A DNA stretch of 64,000 nt from Mycteria americana (Eukaryota; Chordata; Aves; Ciconiiformes; Ciconiidae). Below the pieces are notes generated by a model that was not told where the DNA came from, made no database searches, and was given only the letters and a program-made list of their open reading frames with translations. The translations under genes and the position numbers were made by a program. The DNA is taken from NCBI RefSeq assembly GCF_035582795.1, contig NC_134390.1, positions 2,805,560 through 2,869,559 of the forward strand, in the 5' to 3' direction. Shown here piece after piece: positions 40,036-53,800 of this stretch (within the stretch, counting starts at the first letter, position 1; each line of letters starts with the position of its first letter).

Positions 40036-43000
40036 CTTCAGAGCCCTACAATGTAGCAATGGGCACCTGCCAGAAGAGGTGACAGAATGGGTAGAAGGGA
40101 GTCAGGGGGTGGAGGGGGTTTCTATCTGGAACACAAACTCTTGCACATATAGGTTGTAACTGCCGTGTAACTCGTCTTGTGTACAAAGATCCCAAACCAA
40201 GCACTCCAATGACAGCCCACCCACTCATCCCCTTGGATGCACCTGGCTCGAGGGGACCTTGCAGGAACTCTATGATTCTCACCAGGACTCTGGAGATGCT
40301 AGCAGGGCTGAACAAAGCCTCTGAGATATACAGAGGTCCCCAGTGCTGGCACTCTGCCCTCTAACTTCTTTGATGCAAGGGGAAGACTGAGGGTAGTCCT
40401 AATGCTAGCAAACATCCAGAGGCAGGGAATTCAGTAGGTGAAATAAACTCAAGCAATCAGAGGAGGTGTGCTCTGCCCCAGGACAAACAACAACAAAAAA
40501 ATCTGCATTTTTCTCCCCAAATCCCATCCCAGTCCTTCTTGAAATTGGTCAAATCTTCAGTGAGAAAACAGCCTTGTACCCAAGACATTGCTCTGGTTCT
40601 TCCTGTGACATAAGGCAACCCCTGATATCTTCTCTTCAGCTGCCTATGGTTAGATACTTCAGGAAAAGCGGGAATCAAACAATAACAGTCAAATTACAGA
40701 TTAAGATGAAAAAATAATGCTTCCTGACAAAGTTGTGTTTAATTGCTTCCTTTTGATTAGCAGGAACACAGGCAGCCCACAGAGCCCCTGAAACCACCTC
40801 TGAATTAGAGCGGAATCTAGACAGGGCAGCAACACGTGCCTCAGTCTGCTGACAGTCTTAAACAGGAGCAATGAACATGTCACATATCCATTCATCAAAT
40901 TAAGCGTTAATTCCAAACTGATTGTCTAGAATTGAAACTTCAGCCCTCTCAGCTAACTCAAAGCAGGCCTCTTAGAGCTTGAGTGAGGGCTAAACAAGCT
41001 TACCTAGGACTGCAGAGGGATTCTGGTACTGAGAAACACGTTTGTAGAGACACTGCCTGCGCGGAACCCAACGTTCGTGCTGATGACAGATGAGGAAGCT
41101 GGATAAAGGCAGGACACAAGGCACGCCCATTGAGACAAATTTCCAAAAAGAAAAGGGGAAGCCTAAATTTGAGAGAGGCTCAAACAAAAGGCCTGGGCAC
41201 TGGAAAACACATCTGATGTTTAACAACTTGTTTTATTAATTATTTTGGCAGAACATGGCTGACAAAGAGTCAGATCTCACACAGATTTATCGACTCTTGG
41301 CTCTGCATGGGAACTGCTAATATTCATCAACTAATTCAACCTCATTCCCCTTTAATTTGTGGGGCTGCTGAACATAAAACATATATTTGACTCTTTTTGC
41401 AGCTACTGGAATCAGTTCCAGTTCCAGATACAGAAAGTGAGAAAGCGCAATCAACTGCTTCTAGTTCACAGATTGTTACAGGGATTTGTAACAAACTTGT
41501 TAAGACATCCAGGGCAGATGTCCCGTTGTGAATGGAAAATGCTGTGTGTCACAGGCAAACCCCCACGGCAGGGCTGCAGCCAGAGAAACCACAGGACCAT
41601 GCAGCGAGGTGTGCCTGGGAGATGCCAGCACTGCACTGGATCCAAGTGAGAGGATGGGACAGGATGCTTACTGACAAAAGGAGGAAGCTACGGTCACCTT
41701 AGCTTTCCTTCACACCTATCATTGCCTGTTCTAGACTTACGATGAGCTTTGCCCCAGCAATAAGACTCAGTGCTGTCAGTTCAGAGTCACAGATGGGAGA
41801 ACCAGGAAAGGAAAAAGTTCCTTAACCCAAGGCCTTGATGAGTAAGCAGCACCTTGAGGTTGTGTGGGAAATACCCTCGTTGACCTCAGAAAATTCCCAG
41901 AAAAAGGGTGCAGGGAAAGCAAAAAAAGCTGGCATGGATGAAGCTGACAGGGCTGCACTGTCCGGTTTATGCACAGGAACCAGTATGTTTCAAGGCAGAT
42001 ACATGTATCCATAGGAGAGTGACTATGGATGCTATGGGTTGACATAGGCAAGCAGATACATCCCAACACTGTATGAAAACAAAGTCTTTCTCACTAGAGA
42101 GAACTGCTGGAAGATCCCAGCCACTGTTCACATGCATTCATTCAGGAGCAGGAAAGTTACAAGAAATCCGCTGTTAATTCCATAAGCAACTTCCTATGTA
42201 GCACACCTGAAAGTGTTAAGATGAGGACATGAGGGGCCAGAAGGCTCTCTTCTCACCTGAGGGCAATACCGAACAAATGGAACTGGGCAAGATTTCCCAT
42301 ACCCGCTGCAGTGCTGAGCCAGGCTCCTTCAGCCCAGCATCGTCACACTGTACCAAGCAGGCTGTCCCACAACCAAACTGGTGGCTCCTGGCAGAAAACA
42401 GCTGCCATCAATAGCTTGTTACAGAAAAGGAACCAGAGAGCAGTCTACTGTTGATGTTAGCCTTGCAAGTAGATTCTGCAAATACCTCTTCCTTCTGGCT
42501 GCTAACGACTTCCAAGCATGTATGTGGTCTCAAATGCCAGGTGGAGGAGAGGGCAAGAGCACCCCAATCTGCTATTCTGAATGCTCATCAGTGCAGATCC
42601 TTGCACTGCATGGATCACTTGCTGCTCCCTACCTCTTCCTGGCACAGTTCCACGGGACAGCGTACAGCACCACAGACTATCCCCTTGGCAGGTGTCTCCT
42701 GGAGCACCCCTGCAGGAACCAGCTTCCCTCGGGAATCACTGAGGCATCCATCCTCCAGCTGCAAGGGTCTGTTCTTCATCCCAGCAGGCTGGGTATCCAG
42801 CAGTTGCCAAGAGGAAACGCAACTGAGCTCCCAGGTTTATGGCAAGCATGCTGCATGGGGTGATGAGCCCCCATGGGAGGGAGTCGTGCTCTGCTGCGAT
42901 GCCTCTGGCAGGAACTAGGTCAGAAAAGGAAAAGGGAACACTTGCTTGATTTGCACGCCAGCCTCCTTAGTGGGAGTCTGGATTATGCAGGGGGTGAAGC

Positions 43001-45084
43001 TGGTAAACTCTGCCTCCTCCCTCCCCAAAATGTTCCACGCTGTAGGAAACTGCTTCAGCCTTGTGTCCAGGCCAGGGGCCTGGCTTGTAAACAAGCCAGG
43101 AGGATCCGTAGCAGATTTGGGGAAGGGAGGCAGAAGGAGGCACCTGAACTGCATACACAACACTTATCTAAAGGGGGAATTTCTGCACTAAAATAAAGGA
43201 GCAGGTTTTGTATAGCTCATTCTCTTTGCAACAGCCACCCTATAACAAGTTTTTACTCCCAAGCCAAGCATGTCAGTCAAATTTGGGAAGGGTAATGGGA
43301 TCTTTTCTCATCATACAGCATGTAACTTTGGCATCACAAAGGGAATGTCATCAGTTTTCCCTCTCTTCTTCCAGAAAAGATGACTCGGAGCCACTGAATT
43401 GACATCTGTAGGCTGCCCCCTCCTGCTAAAGCTTCTGTCCCTGACAGCAGTCCTCTGGGGTATTCCCTGCACATAAAATTCAAAGAAGATATGTGCACTG
43501 CTAGTGCTTCTCAATAGCAATGCTTTAGAGAGGAGGTTTCCTTTCTGTATGAATGAATCAGCCCTGCCCTCCCAGGGCAGACGTGGGATGCAGTGAGGGG
43601 GTGGCAGACATGATCTGCTGTGACAGACAGTGGCTTGCAGAGAAAGTGGAAGTTCAGAGGACTTGGTGGGGTGGGTGGGACTGAGCTGTGCCTTGCCAGG
43701 GAGATGAAAAGATTACATAGATGCAACATTAGGGAAGCCACAAAATCTGTGTCAGAAAAGAGAACAACAGAGCAACAGAAGGTGGGTGAGCAGCCATTAA
43801 TTTTTTTGGTTTGGGCTGGCAAAGTAAACAGGCCAGTCAAGGCAGTGACAGTGTGAACACTTTGTGCATGCTGGCCAAGGGCCAGGTGAAGAGGTAGCCA
43901 GGACAGATTTACATCCTCCTATTCACCCCAAAGGGGAACATTGAATTCCACCTCTGCTGCCTTCTTGCCACATGCAGTTTGCAGCTGCCAAGCCATGACA
44001 ATGCAGGCAGCAGCTGGTCCTGGTTAGGCAGGGAATAAAAGCAAGAAACTTCTGCATTTACAGTTAGGATGGATCCAGCAGCAAATCTGGGAAAGGCAGG
44101 AAGCCTACTGCTAAATACACTCTCTTCCTGGCCTTGTTTCTCCGAGTACAGGCATGCTCCTGTGAGCTAAATGAGGGTGCAAAGGAGACATATGGCTGCT
44201 TGGCTGTAGCTGCCTACGTGCACCCTCCTGTGTTGCAATAGGATAGAGGTATCTGAGGTAGCTCATCCCACCATGCAAGGAAGTTAAGCTACCTCTCAGT
44301 TTTCAGGGGGAAAGGAAACAAGTAAACAAGTGTGAGTGGGCTCCACTTTCTCAGTCCCTGTCCAAGCCATGACCACAGGAGCAAGTTTGCACACTTACAG
44401 CCTTCTTGACCAGGCTTCACAATTTGCTTCCAAGACAAGAATCTTGACTCACTTCCCCTCCATCTCCTCCCTTGCTTATTAACCAATTCTTTTCTTGCTT
44501 TCCGAGACTCACTCTAAAAGGCATTCAACAGGGCAGAGTAAAAATCATATCAGACTCAGCCCAGGTCATCAACATTAATGGAACAGAGATCTCACTACAG
44601 AGAAGGCTGCAGAGCCTTGCTGCCAAGAAGAAACCCTGACACAGCCATAACAGCAGCAGCTTTCTCCATCCTCAGGCTGGTTATAAAATATAAAGAAAGC
44701 ATACTTAGAAACAAAACACATCCAATCACGTGCTAAGCAGAGCTAAAGTGCTCTGAGGGCTCAGAAATAAACATCCTGAGGCTGGTGATTCACTGGCAGG
44801 CAGGACCGTCCCCACCAGGTTGCTCCGATGGACAATCAAAGTCAATTCGGAGCGCTGGGAGGAGAACTGGGCGGGAAGAGCTGGCCCAGCCCAAGGGAGG
44901 TTTGCTGGTGCAACCGGTAATTAAAACCGCCAAACCACCTGTAAGAGGGAAGGGGGAAAGCAGTGGCCTTTTCCCAGCATCTGAGTGTTTCACTTCACCC
45001 CTCTGTGTAAAGGCTTCAGTATTGGCGTCATATATCACTAAGTAAGTACCTCCTGCAAGGTTAAACCATGATGCTCTCACGAAC

Positions 45085-45165
45085 AATTTGCTCATTGGCT
45101 TCCAGGTCAACCAATCGGAATCGCAGCTCCATGGTAACAGGCCTTGTCACCAGGAGCAACCAGAC
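45085..45165. promoter_or_regulatory. Promoter-like cluster: NF-Y pair and perfect X-box
   Basis: ATTGG at 45094-45098 and CCAAT at 45111-45115 face opposite ways, followed by ATGGTAAC (45131-45138) and a full X-box GTCACC-AGG-AGCAAC (45146-45160). It lies about 5 kb upstream of the first coding exon of R3HDM2 and could be an alternative promoter for its 5'UTR. No clear first-exon donor was confirmed. Confidence 0.35.
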
Positions 45166-45897
45166 AAGTTTGGGGGGTGATTTAGATTCCCCCCCCCTCG
45201 CTCCCCTTCCTGAGCACAGCGTCTGCTGTAGAAAAAGGTTTTCACAGGAAAAAGTGGAGGCGGTGAGGTGGAGAGGGTGCTGCAAATTCAAGGCATTAAA
45301 GCCTCCTCGGTTCTACTGACTAAGTCAGGCAGCGCAGTGCTCCCTCTCTGCGCCGAGGGATCTTCAGAGAGGCTTTTGTCTTCTCCTTTTCTGCCAGGAC
45401 ACAGCAGCTGGTAAAATTTTTTCTGTATTAAAGTACACCTACCAGATACAACAAGAAGCTGTAATGAAAGGCTTTGCTAGTAGGACCAACAAAGGCCAGG
45501 CAGCTCCTGAAACATCTCCCTCCTAGGCTCCATTTGGGCTCCCAGCCTGCTCTGCAAAATGTAAGCTGCCTGCACCAACACTGCTGACTGGGGCATCCCC
45601 AGCATCCCATAAAAAGTCTGCAGCCTCAGCTTGAAAACAAATAGGTAAAGAGCCTTTCAAGCACAGTCCCTTTCCCTCCTGTTGGAGAAAACAGCTCCCT
45701 ATCAAAGGTAACAGCTCTAGCTAGAATGAGCACCTGGTTCAGTGCGAAAGCCCTGAAACCTTACTTGGGAACACTCATAAGCTGCAACTGTCTCAGCCAA
45801 TGAAGCAACCTCTCCCAAATTCTCTCCATTGTTTTTTTTATTATCAGTTGAAGAGAGGGGTTTAATTCCTCACTACCATACAGTTCCTACAAAGCCT

Positions 45898-45914
45898 AAA
45901 AAAAAAAAAAAAAA
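45898..45914. repeat. A17 homopolymer
   Basis: Poly-A run with no adjoining retrocopy recognised. Confidence 0.95.
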
Positions 45915-48900
45915 CCAACACAAAACAGGGGGCCAGATGTATTTGACTGCACAGTGCATAGTCTCCCAGTGCTTAGTCATTGCTTTAAATCTTAATCTCC
46001 ACCCCCACATTACATCAAAGAGGTGAAATTATGATGCAGATGGAAGGGTTTGACTTCAGGTGGAAAGGGGGTAAATAACCTTATATGAACAAGACGACAG
46101 GAAATGCAGGTGAGATAGAAAGCCCTCTAAGTTAATTCTGCAGAATATCAGGAGGTCTCCAACGTGTCCATCCCAAATACTTCCAAGGACTGTAAGACAA
46201 CACCAGTTAAGTTGCCTTCATCCACAGCTGAAGAAAGCCCCCATATCAAGCTCTACTTCACGTTTGCTCAGCAAATGGCTGCAGCAGCTTAAGGTGCTAA
46301 TGGCTCTCCTGGCTGTTCACGTAACATCTGTGCTGTAAGGCAGGGCTGCTACAAGAGAATCCCTTCAGAAGGACCCATCTCTGCACCGCAGCAGAGCCAC
46401 TGCCCGCTTGGTTTTGAGGGGCTTAAGCTCAGGGACTACCAGCCCTGTTCCACCGACAGTAAACCCTAGGAATAGGCCATGGTTTAGGACACATAGGAAT
46501 AGTGTCTGCAGCAGCCTAGCTGTGGTGGCCATGGTTTGCCTCTGTGTCTCTGGCTGAATGTAGGAAATGGAGCCTGGAGAAGAGATGTAATCCTAGAGCT
46601 CTTCTTCATTTCAAATACCTTTAAAAAGGCTGTTCACTAGTACAGGTGCAGTCAGCCCTGTTAAATGGCACAATAGCCAGTAGGTGTGTTATGGGAAACA
46701 TGTGAATTATCACCATGGCAGTAGTTCTCAGTTATGCGGTACATGCATGGATTTCATTATGTAGAACGTCTCAAACTACAAGATAATTTCAGGGGGGAAA
46801 AAAAATCAGTTATTTTGTTACCTCCTTCAATAAATGTAAGCACTAAAATCAGGATAGGTGTCAACTTGCTATTACTGTACTCCAAGAGTGTGACACAACT
46901 GGTGTCAGGACTGCCAAAATCATCATGTGATACACTGGAATCAAATGTGCCAGAACAATAAAGGTGCGTTGACACCTGAGGAAAAAGAGAGAATCAAAAA
47001 GATACAGCATGCTTCGCCCATGGGCTTTGAAAAGTCAAACTTTAATAGCCTGCCATTTCCACCTGGATGCCATTCAGGGTTTCTATCCAGAATGCTGCTG
47101 TCACAGTTGAGCCTGGCCCCTTGGAAGGCAGTAAGCAGGACACACGCTGTAGTACCAGGGTCTTTCCAGCACTGCCTCAGGAAGGACGCGTCAACGCTGA
47201 AGACTCATTGCCATTTGTCAAATGTGCATTCTCATGAGCAGGCTGCCTCCTCCCCAGGGCAGGTTCACTTCCCTCACCTTTGTGAACTACCTGCTCTATC
47301 TAGGGATCTTAGTTAAAAAAATAACAGGCAGCACCACAGTCCCTAGAGGCAGGCACGGAAGCAATAAGAATGCAGCAGGGTGTCCCTTGCCAAAGCCTTT
47401 GGGACCACATCACCCTGGGGATGGGTAAACATCTACATTACTGCAGTCTGAGAGCTGCTATTAAAACAAGACATCTTGCCTAGACACAATGGAGTAGTTT
47501 TCACTGAAAATGAGTATTTCAGCAGAAGATAAAACAAAAAGCACCACTTAAATGAAAACACATGAGGCAGCACAGCTGTTGTGAAGGGAGCACACAGCAG
47601 AGGTAACTGCCTGCCATGCAGACGAGCTCCAGGCAGGCAGAAGGTTCCACCACATGAGTTCCATTGCACCAAACACTCAGGAAAACACCACTTTAACTCA
47701 GGTCATGGCTGCTTTTCATTTTGTTATCAACACGAGAACAAGGCCCTCATACAGGATGGGAAGAACGACATCTGGGCCTAAGACAGAAACTGCACCAGAT
47801 CTTGTAAGGTAAGCAACACAGTGCCCTGGGCAGCACATGGAAGGCAGAAGTCCTTTTAGGAGTGGAAGAGGTGTTTGTTCTTCCTTGCGAGGGAAGGAAA
47901 CAGAAGATGCTGTTGAACCATGTCTAAAACATGAATGCGTCCAGCCACCTACCCAATGCCTCCACGTGCTCTGCAGGGGATTCTGCACTTTTTAATCTGG
48001 TGCCGGTTGCGGCGAGATCCAGCCTCTTGTGGAAGGAAAAGCTCACAGTAGAACCCTTTGCACTTGTCTCAGGATAGAAAAATTCAAAGCAGAATAATTA
48101 ATTTCTTCCCCCCTCCAGATTCCAGATGTTCCCACTCAAGACAGGTCTTTGCTTCTTGCCCCAAAGGCCACACTGTTCTTTTTGTGCAACTTAAATTGCT
48201 AGCTTTCACGTCAGAGGTGGCTGAATTTCAGTAGCAAAGGAGATAACTTCCATTCATAACAGAGCCCTGATCCTTCAGAATGGGAGAAAGTATCAAACCA
48301 AGGAAGGATTCCCTACTGCAGTTAAGAGGGTACCCCAGCATGCCCTGCCACCCTCAGGTGTAATGCTTGGAAACATCCTTGCCACATGAACCAACATGGA
48401 GGGGAGAAATGACATGTCAATGAAGTAACACAGATTCTGTTCATTTGCCAGGAATACAAAGGTGGCAAAGTCCATGGCACCATCCAGTCAGCTGCCATCA
48501 CCGAGTCAGCTGAGGGACTCAGGGGCTCACAACCAAAGGAATACAGCAAAATGACAAAGGAAGAGCGTGTCGGGTTTTTTCCCCATACATGCTGATTGCG
48601 TGTAGTAGCAGCAGGAAGAGTTGCCGTATGCCTGACAGGAAACTTCAATGTAGAGTTGACCGATGTGTTCAGAGAATCCAGCTTGACTGCCTGCATATTC
48701 AGGTCCTTTCTTTTTACTCCCAAAGCAGCCTATATGCTATGCAAGATAAGAGCTCCCATCTCATTTCTGCTGTGAAAAGTTGACGCCACAGAAAGAAGGC
48801 AAGCATTGGATTCAGGCATGCTGGAGATCTCCTGGGGAAGATAATTCACTTCAGCACCAAAGCCAGAGGCCGTAAAGATCCCCAGATCCCACTGGAAGCC

Positions 48901-49790
48901 TCCTCCCCACCCTGACTAGACTTACAGCTCGACTTTTGATACATGTTTCCTTTTTACAAGCATCAAGAGGAGAATGTGGGGTGTGGAGGGAGGTATCCCA
49001 TGAAGATGCAAGTGAGCAACAATGGCAAATTGTTAGAAATCAGTTTAAAATAATGCATCCGTTATTGACTGTTATGGCACCATGCACTGGAATAGCTTTT
49101 ACATTCAAGTGACCTGACAAGAAAAGAGGAATGGAGTTCCGTTTGCAGTGCCTGCTCACCATCGACAGTGGTGCCTCATCCATCTCACCACTGACACACC
49201 CTGACACCAGATCTTTGCAAGCCACTTTACTTGCATTTCAAGCCCTCTAGTGCCCTAGCTGGAAACACCAGACTCAATCAGCAACCCAGTACATTCTTTG
49301 CTGCTCTACAGCGCTTCTGGGTACAAAAATCTCTTCAGCACTTTGAACTGGATGGGTGAACTTTGCTTACATCTATTTTGCAGGCATGGAAAAGGAGATG
49401 CAGAGAATTCCTGCTACAGTTATTAGATGCCCACAGTTCTACATGCCTCCCAGAAGCTGACAGGTTGGACAGACAGGACCACACTGGAAGAAAGGAACCT
49501 ATTGCACAAATGCCACAGGAAGGTTTGCAAAGAAAGAGCTCAAATGATACTGAAGAAAGTGGGTTTAAACAGTGTCAGGCTTAAAAGTTCTCTTAGCCTC
49601 AAGTTCACAGCAATAGCAGCCATCTTCAGTCCTTCTGCTCTCCCCTCTGTTAGTCTAAGGGGATATTATTTGTTTGACGTTAAAAACAAACAAACAAAAC
49701 AAAGCAGTGTGATGCTGTTGTTCTCTTTTCCTTTTATTTTGGGAGCTGCAGTGAAGCCAAGTGACCCTCTCACCCCTCATTTACAATATC

Positions 49791-49813
49791 GGGGGGGGGG
49801 GGGGGGGGGGGGG
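49791..49813. repeat. G23 homopolymer
   Basis: Longest pure G run in the window, followed by AACGACGGGACGGGACACAC. Confidence 0.95.
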
Positions 49814-50844
49814 AACGACGGGACGGGACACACACAACCCAAACAAACAGCCAATAGTTAAAAAGTGAAAGGATCACAGAAGCCATCAGTATAAACAGTT
49901 CTTGAGAAGGAAGGGCTTATGTTCGGTCCAAACATAGCACTGTAAATTTTTGTGGACAGTTCCTCTGAGGGTCCCTAGGCAGAACGGTGGGATAAAGAAA
50001 AGATAAATCCGAGATGAGAATCTCCCCATCAGAGAGTTCCCTTTCCATTTCACACTGGTTTTCCTTTCCCCATCACGAGCTATTCCTGTATTCATCCAGA
50101 GACCAGGGAACTGCTCCTGTGACGTCAAAGCAGTTTCCCAGCAACAATTAATGAGGGCTGTCCACCACAGGGGTTTCCTGAAAAGCTAGCAAGGAATTAT
50201 CCACCTACTTTCTACGGTGTCAAGACGCAATAGGACAGCATTGAACAGGAACTCCTGTTAACCCTTCCATGGCTCAGAGGAAAACTCTGGCACATGTCCT
50301 AATTCTTTCAGAGAATCCCAAGCAGAATTCCTTCCACCTGAACCCATCCATAATGAAATACCAGATCAGGTAGGAGACACCTGCAGATACGGAGGTGGCA
50401 ACCAGGCTCAGGAGAAATGCACGACATTAGATATAGCTCTTACCCCCTTGCTGGCACACTTCTCTTGTGCCATGCCTGCACCAGTCAGAAGCATAAGCAC
50501 AAACATTAAAAAGCTGGCTGAGAGAGCAAGGTATTCCCCAGCCCAGCTTATCATTCCTGAGCCGACCTGGGCTGGCAAAGCAGATCCTCAAACTTTACTA
50601 ATCAGATCTAGAGCATTCCAGCTCCCAGCAAACCTTCCTGGGAAGAAGGTAAAAAGTAGGGCTGCTATCTGTATCACCCTTTCTGTTTTCAAGGCTGATG
50701 CTTCTGCTTCTCACCATGCTGGCAGAGGATACTGAGCCACATGACACACTAAGTAGCCAAGGGGTACACAGCAAATACAAGACACTGTGGCTGTTTTCCA
50801 GGTGGGATCCAGAAATTTATTTGATCATTTTTGATCATTGAAGC

Positions 50845-50864
50845 GGGGGGGGGGGGGGGGGGGG
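50845..50864. repeat. G20 homopolymer
   Basis: Pure G run preceded by a short direct repeat of TTTGATCATT (about 50819-50838). Confidence 0.95.
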
Positions 50865-53800
50865 CGGGAGTGGTGCGGGGGAAGTGATGATTAAAAGAAA
50901 AAAATCAACTTCATCTTTTGGCTGCCAGCTGCAAAAGTTGGACTTGACAGTGAAGGGGGAGAATGAAGAGTGGGTAAGGTATTCCCCTTCCCGCTTTCCC
51001 ACAGCAAGATGAACTCAGCCTTCACCTGCTAAAGTGCTCACCATTCATTGCAGCAGCTGTTGCTGCTGTTTGCAGATCCTCTAGCCACAGGTGATGCTTC
51101 CAGTTTAAATAAGCATTTTAAAGACATGAAGGGAAAGGAAACAGGTCCAACGCACCTGAATGAAGATCCTGCAGTACAGTAACTGGCTAATACCTCAAGC
51201 CCAAGAAAACCAGCTCCTAGCACTAAATCTCAAATGAAAGGAGCATCATTTCCAGTATCTTTTTTTTTAGGCAAGACTGAATGATGAACATGCGTGAGAA
51301 GGAGGTAAAGGCAATCCAAACTCCTGATTCCACTAAAACCAAACCCAATTCAGTGATACATTTAAAATAATTTAAAAATGGGGTTAATATATATGTGAAC
51401 ACAGATATAGTCCTACAGAACACCAAATTGCATAAGCTAACCTGAAAATGTCATATGGCACATAGCCAATTAACTAGTCAACATTTCTCATCAACTAGCC
51501 AGCTTCAAACAAGTAAATCCTTTAAAAAGTATAACTCAGCAGAAGAGCAGGGAGTATTTTGTCTTTGCAAAATGAACAGAAACTACCTAGGAGCAAGCTG
51601 CATAAACACCAAGCTAAGACACAAGGAGAACCCATGAGACTGTCACGGGGAACTCCTTAATGACATGGAAGAGTACAGTGTGCTTATCGGGGATTCCCCT
51701 GTCTCCTGTAGGTGCATCCCCAGCGTCACAAAAAGAGGAAGGAGAAAGCTCATCTCACACTCTCAAATCTTGAATGGGATCACAGAGCCACACATTCATT
51801 TTAGTACAGCACCATTTTAAATTAACCCCATCAAGCAGCAGAAATCTTGTCTCTTACTTACCAGAGATGAATGATGTCAGGTCCCCATCCCTGAAACACT
51901 TGCATTTATACCTATACTGTATTTTGCATGGTGGGGGCACAGGGAGAGGAAAAGAAAAGTCTCTGGTCAATCTCTCTCAAGCCCAAAATAATTGAAGACT
52001 TACTCTAAAAATAAACTCACCGTGGTAGTTTTGCGCTCTCAGCAGGTCATCTGTTTCCTGATTTCAACGGAGACTTCATTGCCACAACCAGTTCAAGAGG
52101 AATTTTGCCAAGATAATATTGCTTCTTAGAAGCCCCCGCCAGCTCTCAACCCCAAATAAAACACTAGCGATCTTTGCTGCTGCTACAGCAAGCTAATTGC
52201 TCTGACAAGCAGCTCTGAAGCAAGCAGAGCCCAGCTGTTCAGAGGGATGTCATAGACAGCTCTGCCAATAGCCACATGCACACCCCCCTCCTGCTCTCAT
52301 TCAAATACTTCAATGGAACTGCCTCCGCACAGCCCTGAGAAGGCTTTAAAGACACAGCATCCTTCCCGTACCAGGCACTGGAGCAACACAAATGTAAGTG
52401 CAGGAGCAAAGAAGAGATACCACAGTAAACATCAGCATCTTCCAGAAGAATTCAAGTGCATGGACTACACTTTGCAGAATGCCCTACATGTGCCAAGGTA
52501 GGTTACAGGCAGCCTTGCTTCACTCCTATCATTGTTGCCATAATGCTTCCAAGGGGTCAGTTTGTTAATGGTGTCATTTCGTTATTTTTTTCTTGCTCAT
52601 TTATTAGTGATTAAATACTGACAGAGACAGGAAACAAGAAATGCAAATGGCCCTAGAGAGGTTTTAAACTGCTCACTTGCTTAAATTTTCCCCAGAAAGG
52701 GGTTTCCCATCCCTGACCTGGTGACTCTACAGGCACACAGGCTGCGATCAAGTCTCCTCTCCATATACTAAAGCTTAGTCTCACACGCACAAGGCAGCCT
52801 TGCTAAGCATCGTGCATAGGCAGACTTCGTGATGGATCACAAGCACACCCTGTCCCTCGTCAGGCTCAGAAGTTGCTCCTTGTTGGATTACAGAGATCTT
52901 CCAACTACTGCTCTAAACACTGGTCAACAGCAGGTAGGCGTCATTCTTCTTCTGCTGGGCAGGAGCCCATTCTAGGCAAGGTGCAGCCAGAGCTGAAGAG
53001 AGTGCACTCTTGTGGGGCCAGTGCTGACTTCAGGCACGATCAGCTCAGTCAGCAGCTGGTCTCGAGGAGGCTCCTTGCTCAGGCTGAGCTCTGACAGTGC
53101 TGGAGCTGGCAGCAGAGCAAGGGGCAGCAGGCTCACAGGGCAGCTGCCTAGAGACAAAAGCTTTGAAGAGAAAGGAGATGAAGATGAGAAGGCAGGATCA
53201 GCCTTGGGCTCAAGGAGATGGAGAGGCTGAAGTGAGACAGTTGCAAAAAGGTTGAGATGCACAGCTTTAACTGACAGCATCCATTGCAAATAGCATAGTG
53301 CTGTGCTGGTAAAGCCTCTTCAGGACTTGCCTTTACCACTTTTGCTAAGTTAATGCAGTTTCTTCTAAATGATCCCCTGCTACAGCCAAAGAAACAGTCC
53401 AATAAAGCTTTTAAAAAGCAAGGAAACAGCCAACAGAAACCGAATACGTTTCAGCTCCATGACAAACTGAGGTTCAAGTTTGTAAAGCAGCCCTGCTCTG
53501 CGAAGCACTTAAGTTTAAATGTATGTATGAGCTTCTGTCTTAACCTGCTTCAAAGCTTTCTGAATCAAGCCTGTCATGCCCATGCAGAAAGTGGGTGAAT
53601 GTTCCCGGCCAGCTGTCCTCTCTTCCTGCTGAAACCGCTGTGATCTCAGCTGCAGTAAACAGCTCCTTGCTTCTGCCTGCAGCAATATTGACATTTGAAA
53701 AGGGGGTCCCATGGCTAGAGAACCAAAGAGAAAGGAATGACACAGAGGCAAGACAGACAGGAAGTAATAAGAAAAAGTCACTTGCAATTCTATACCAGTG

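Noticed and set aside
44785-45319. Small open frames around the 45-kb promoter-like cluster
   Set aside because: Short, overlapping on both strands, with no homology recognised.
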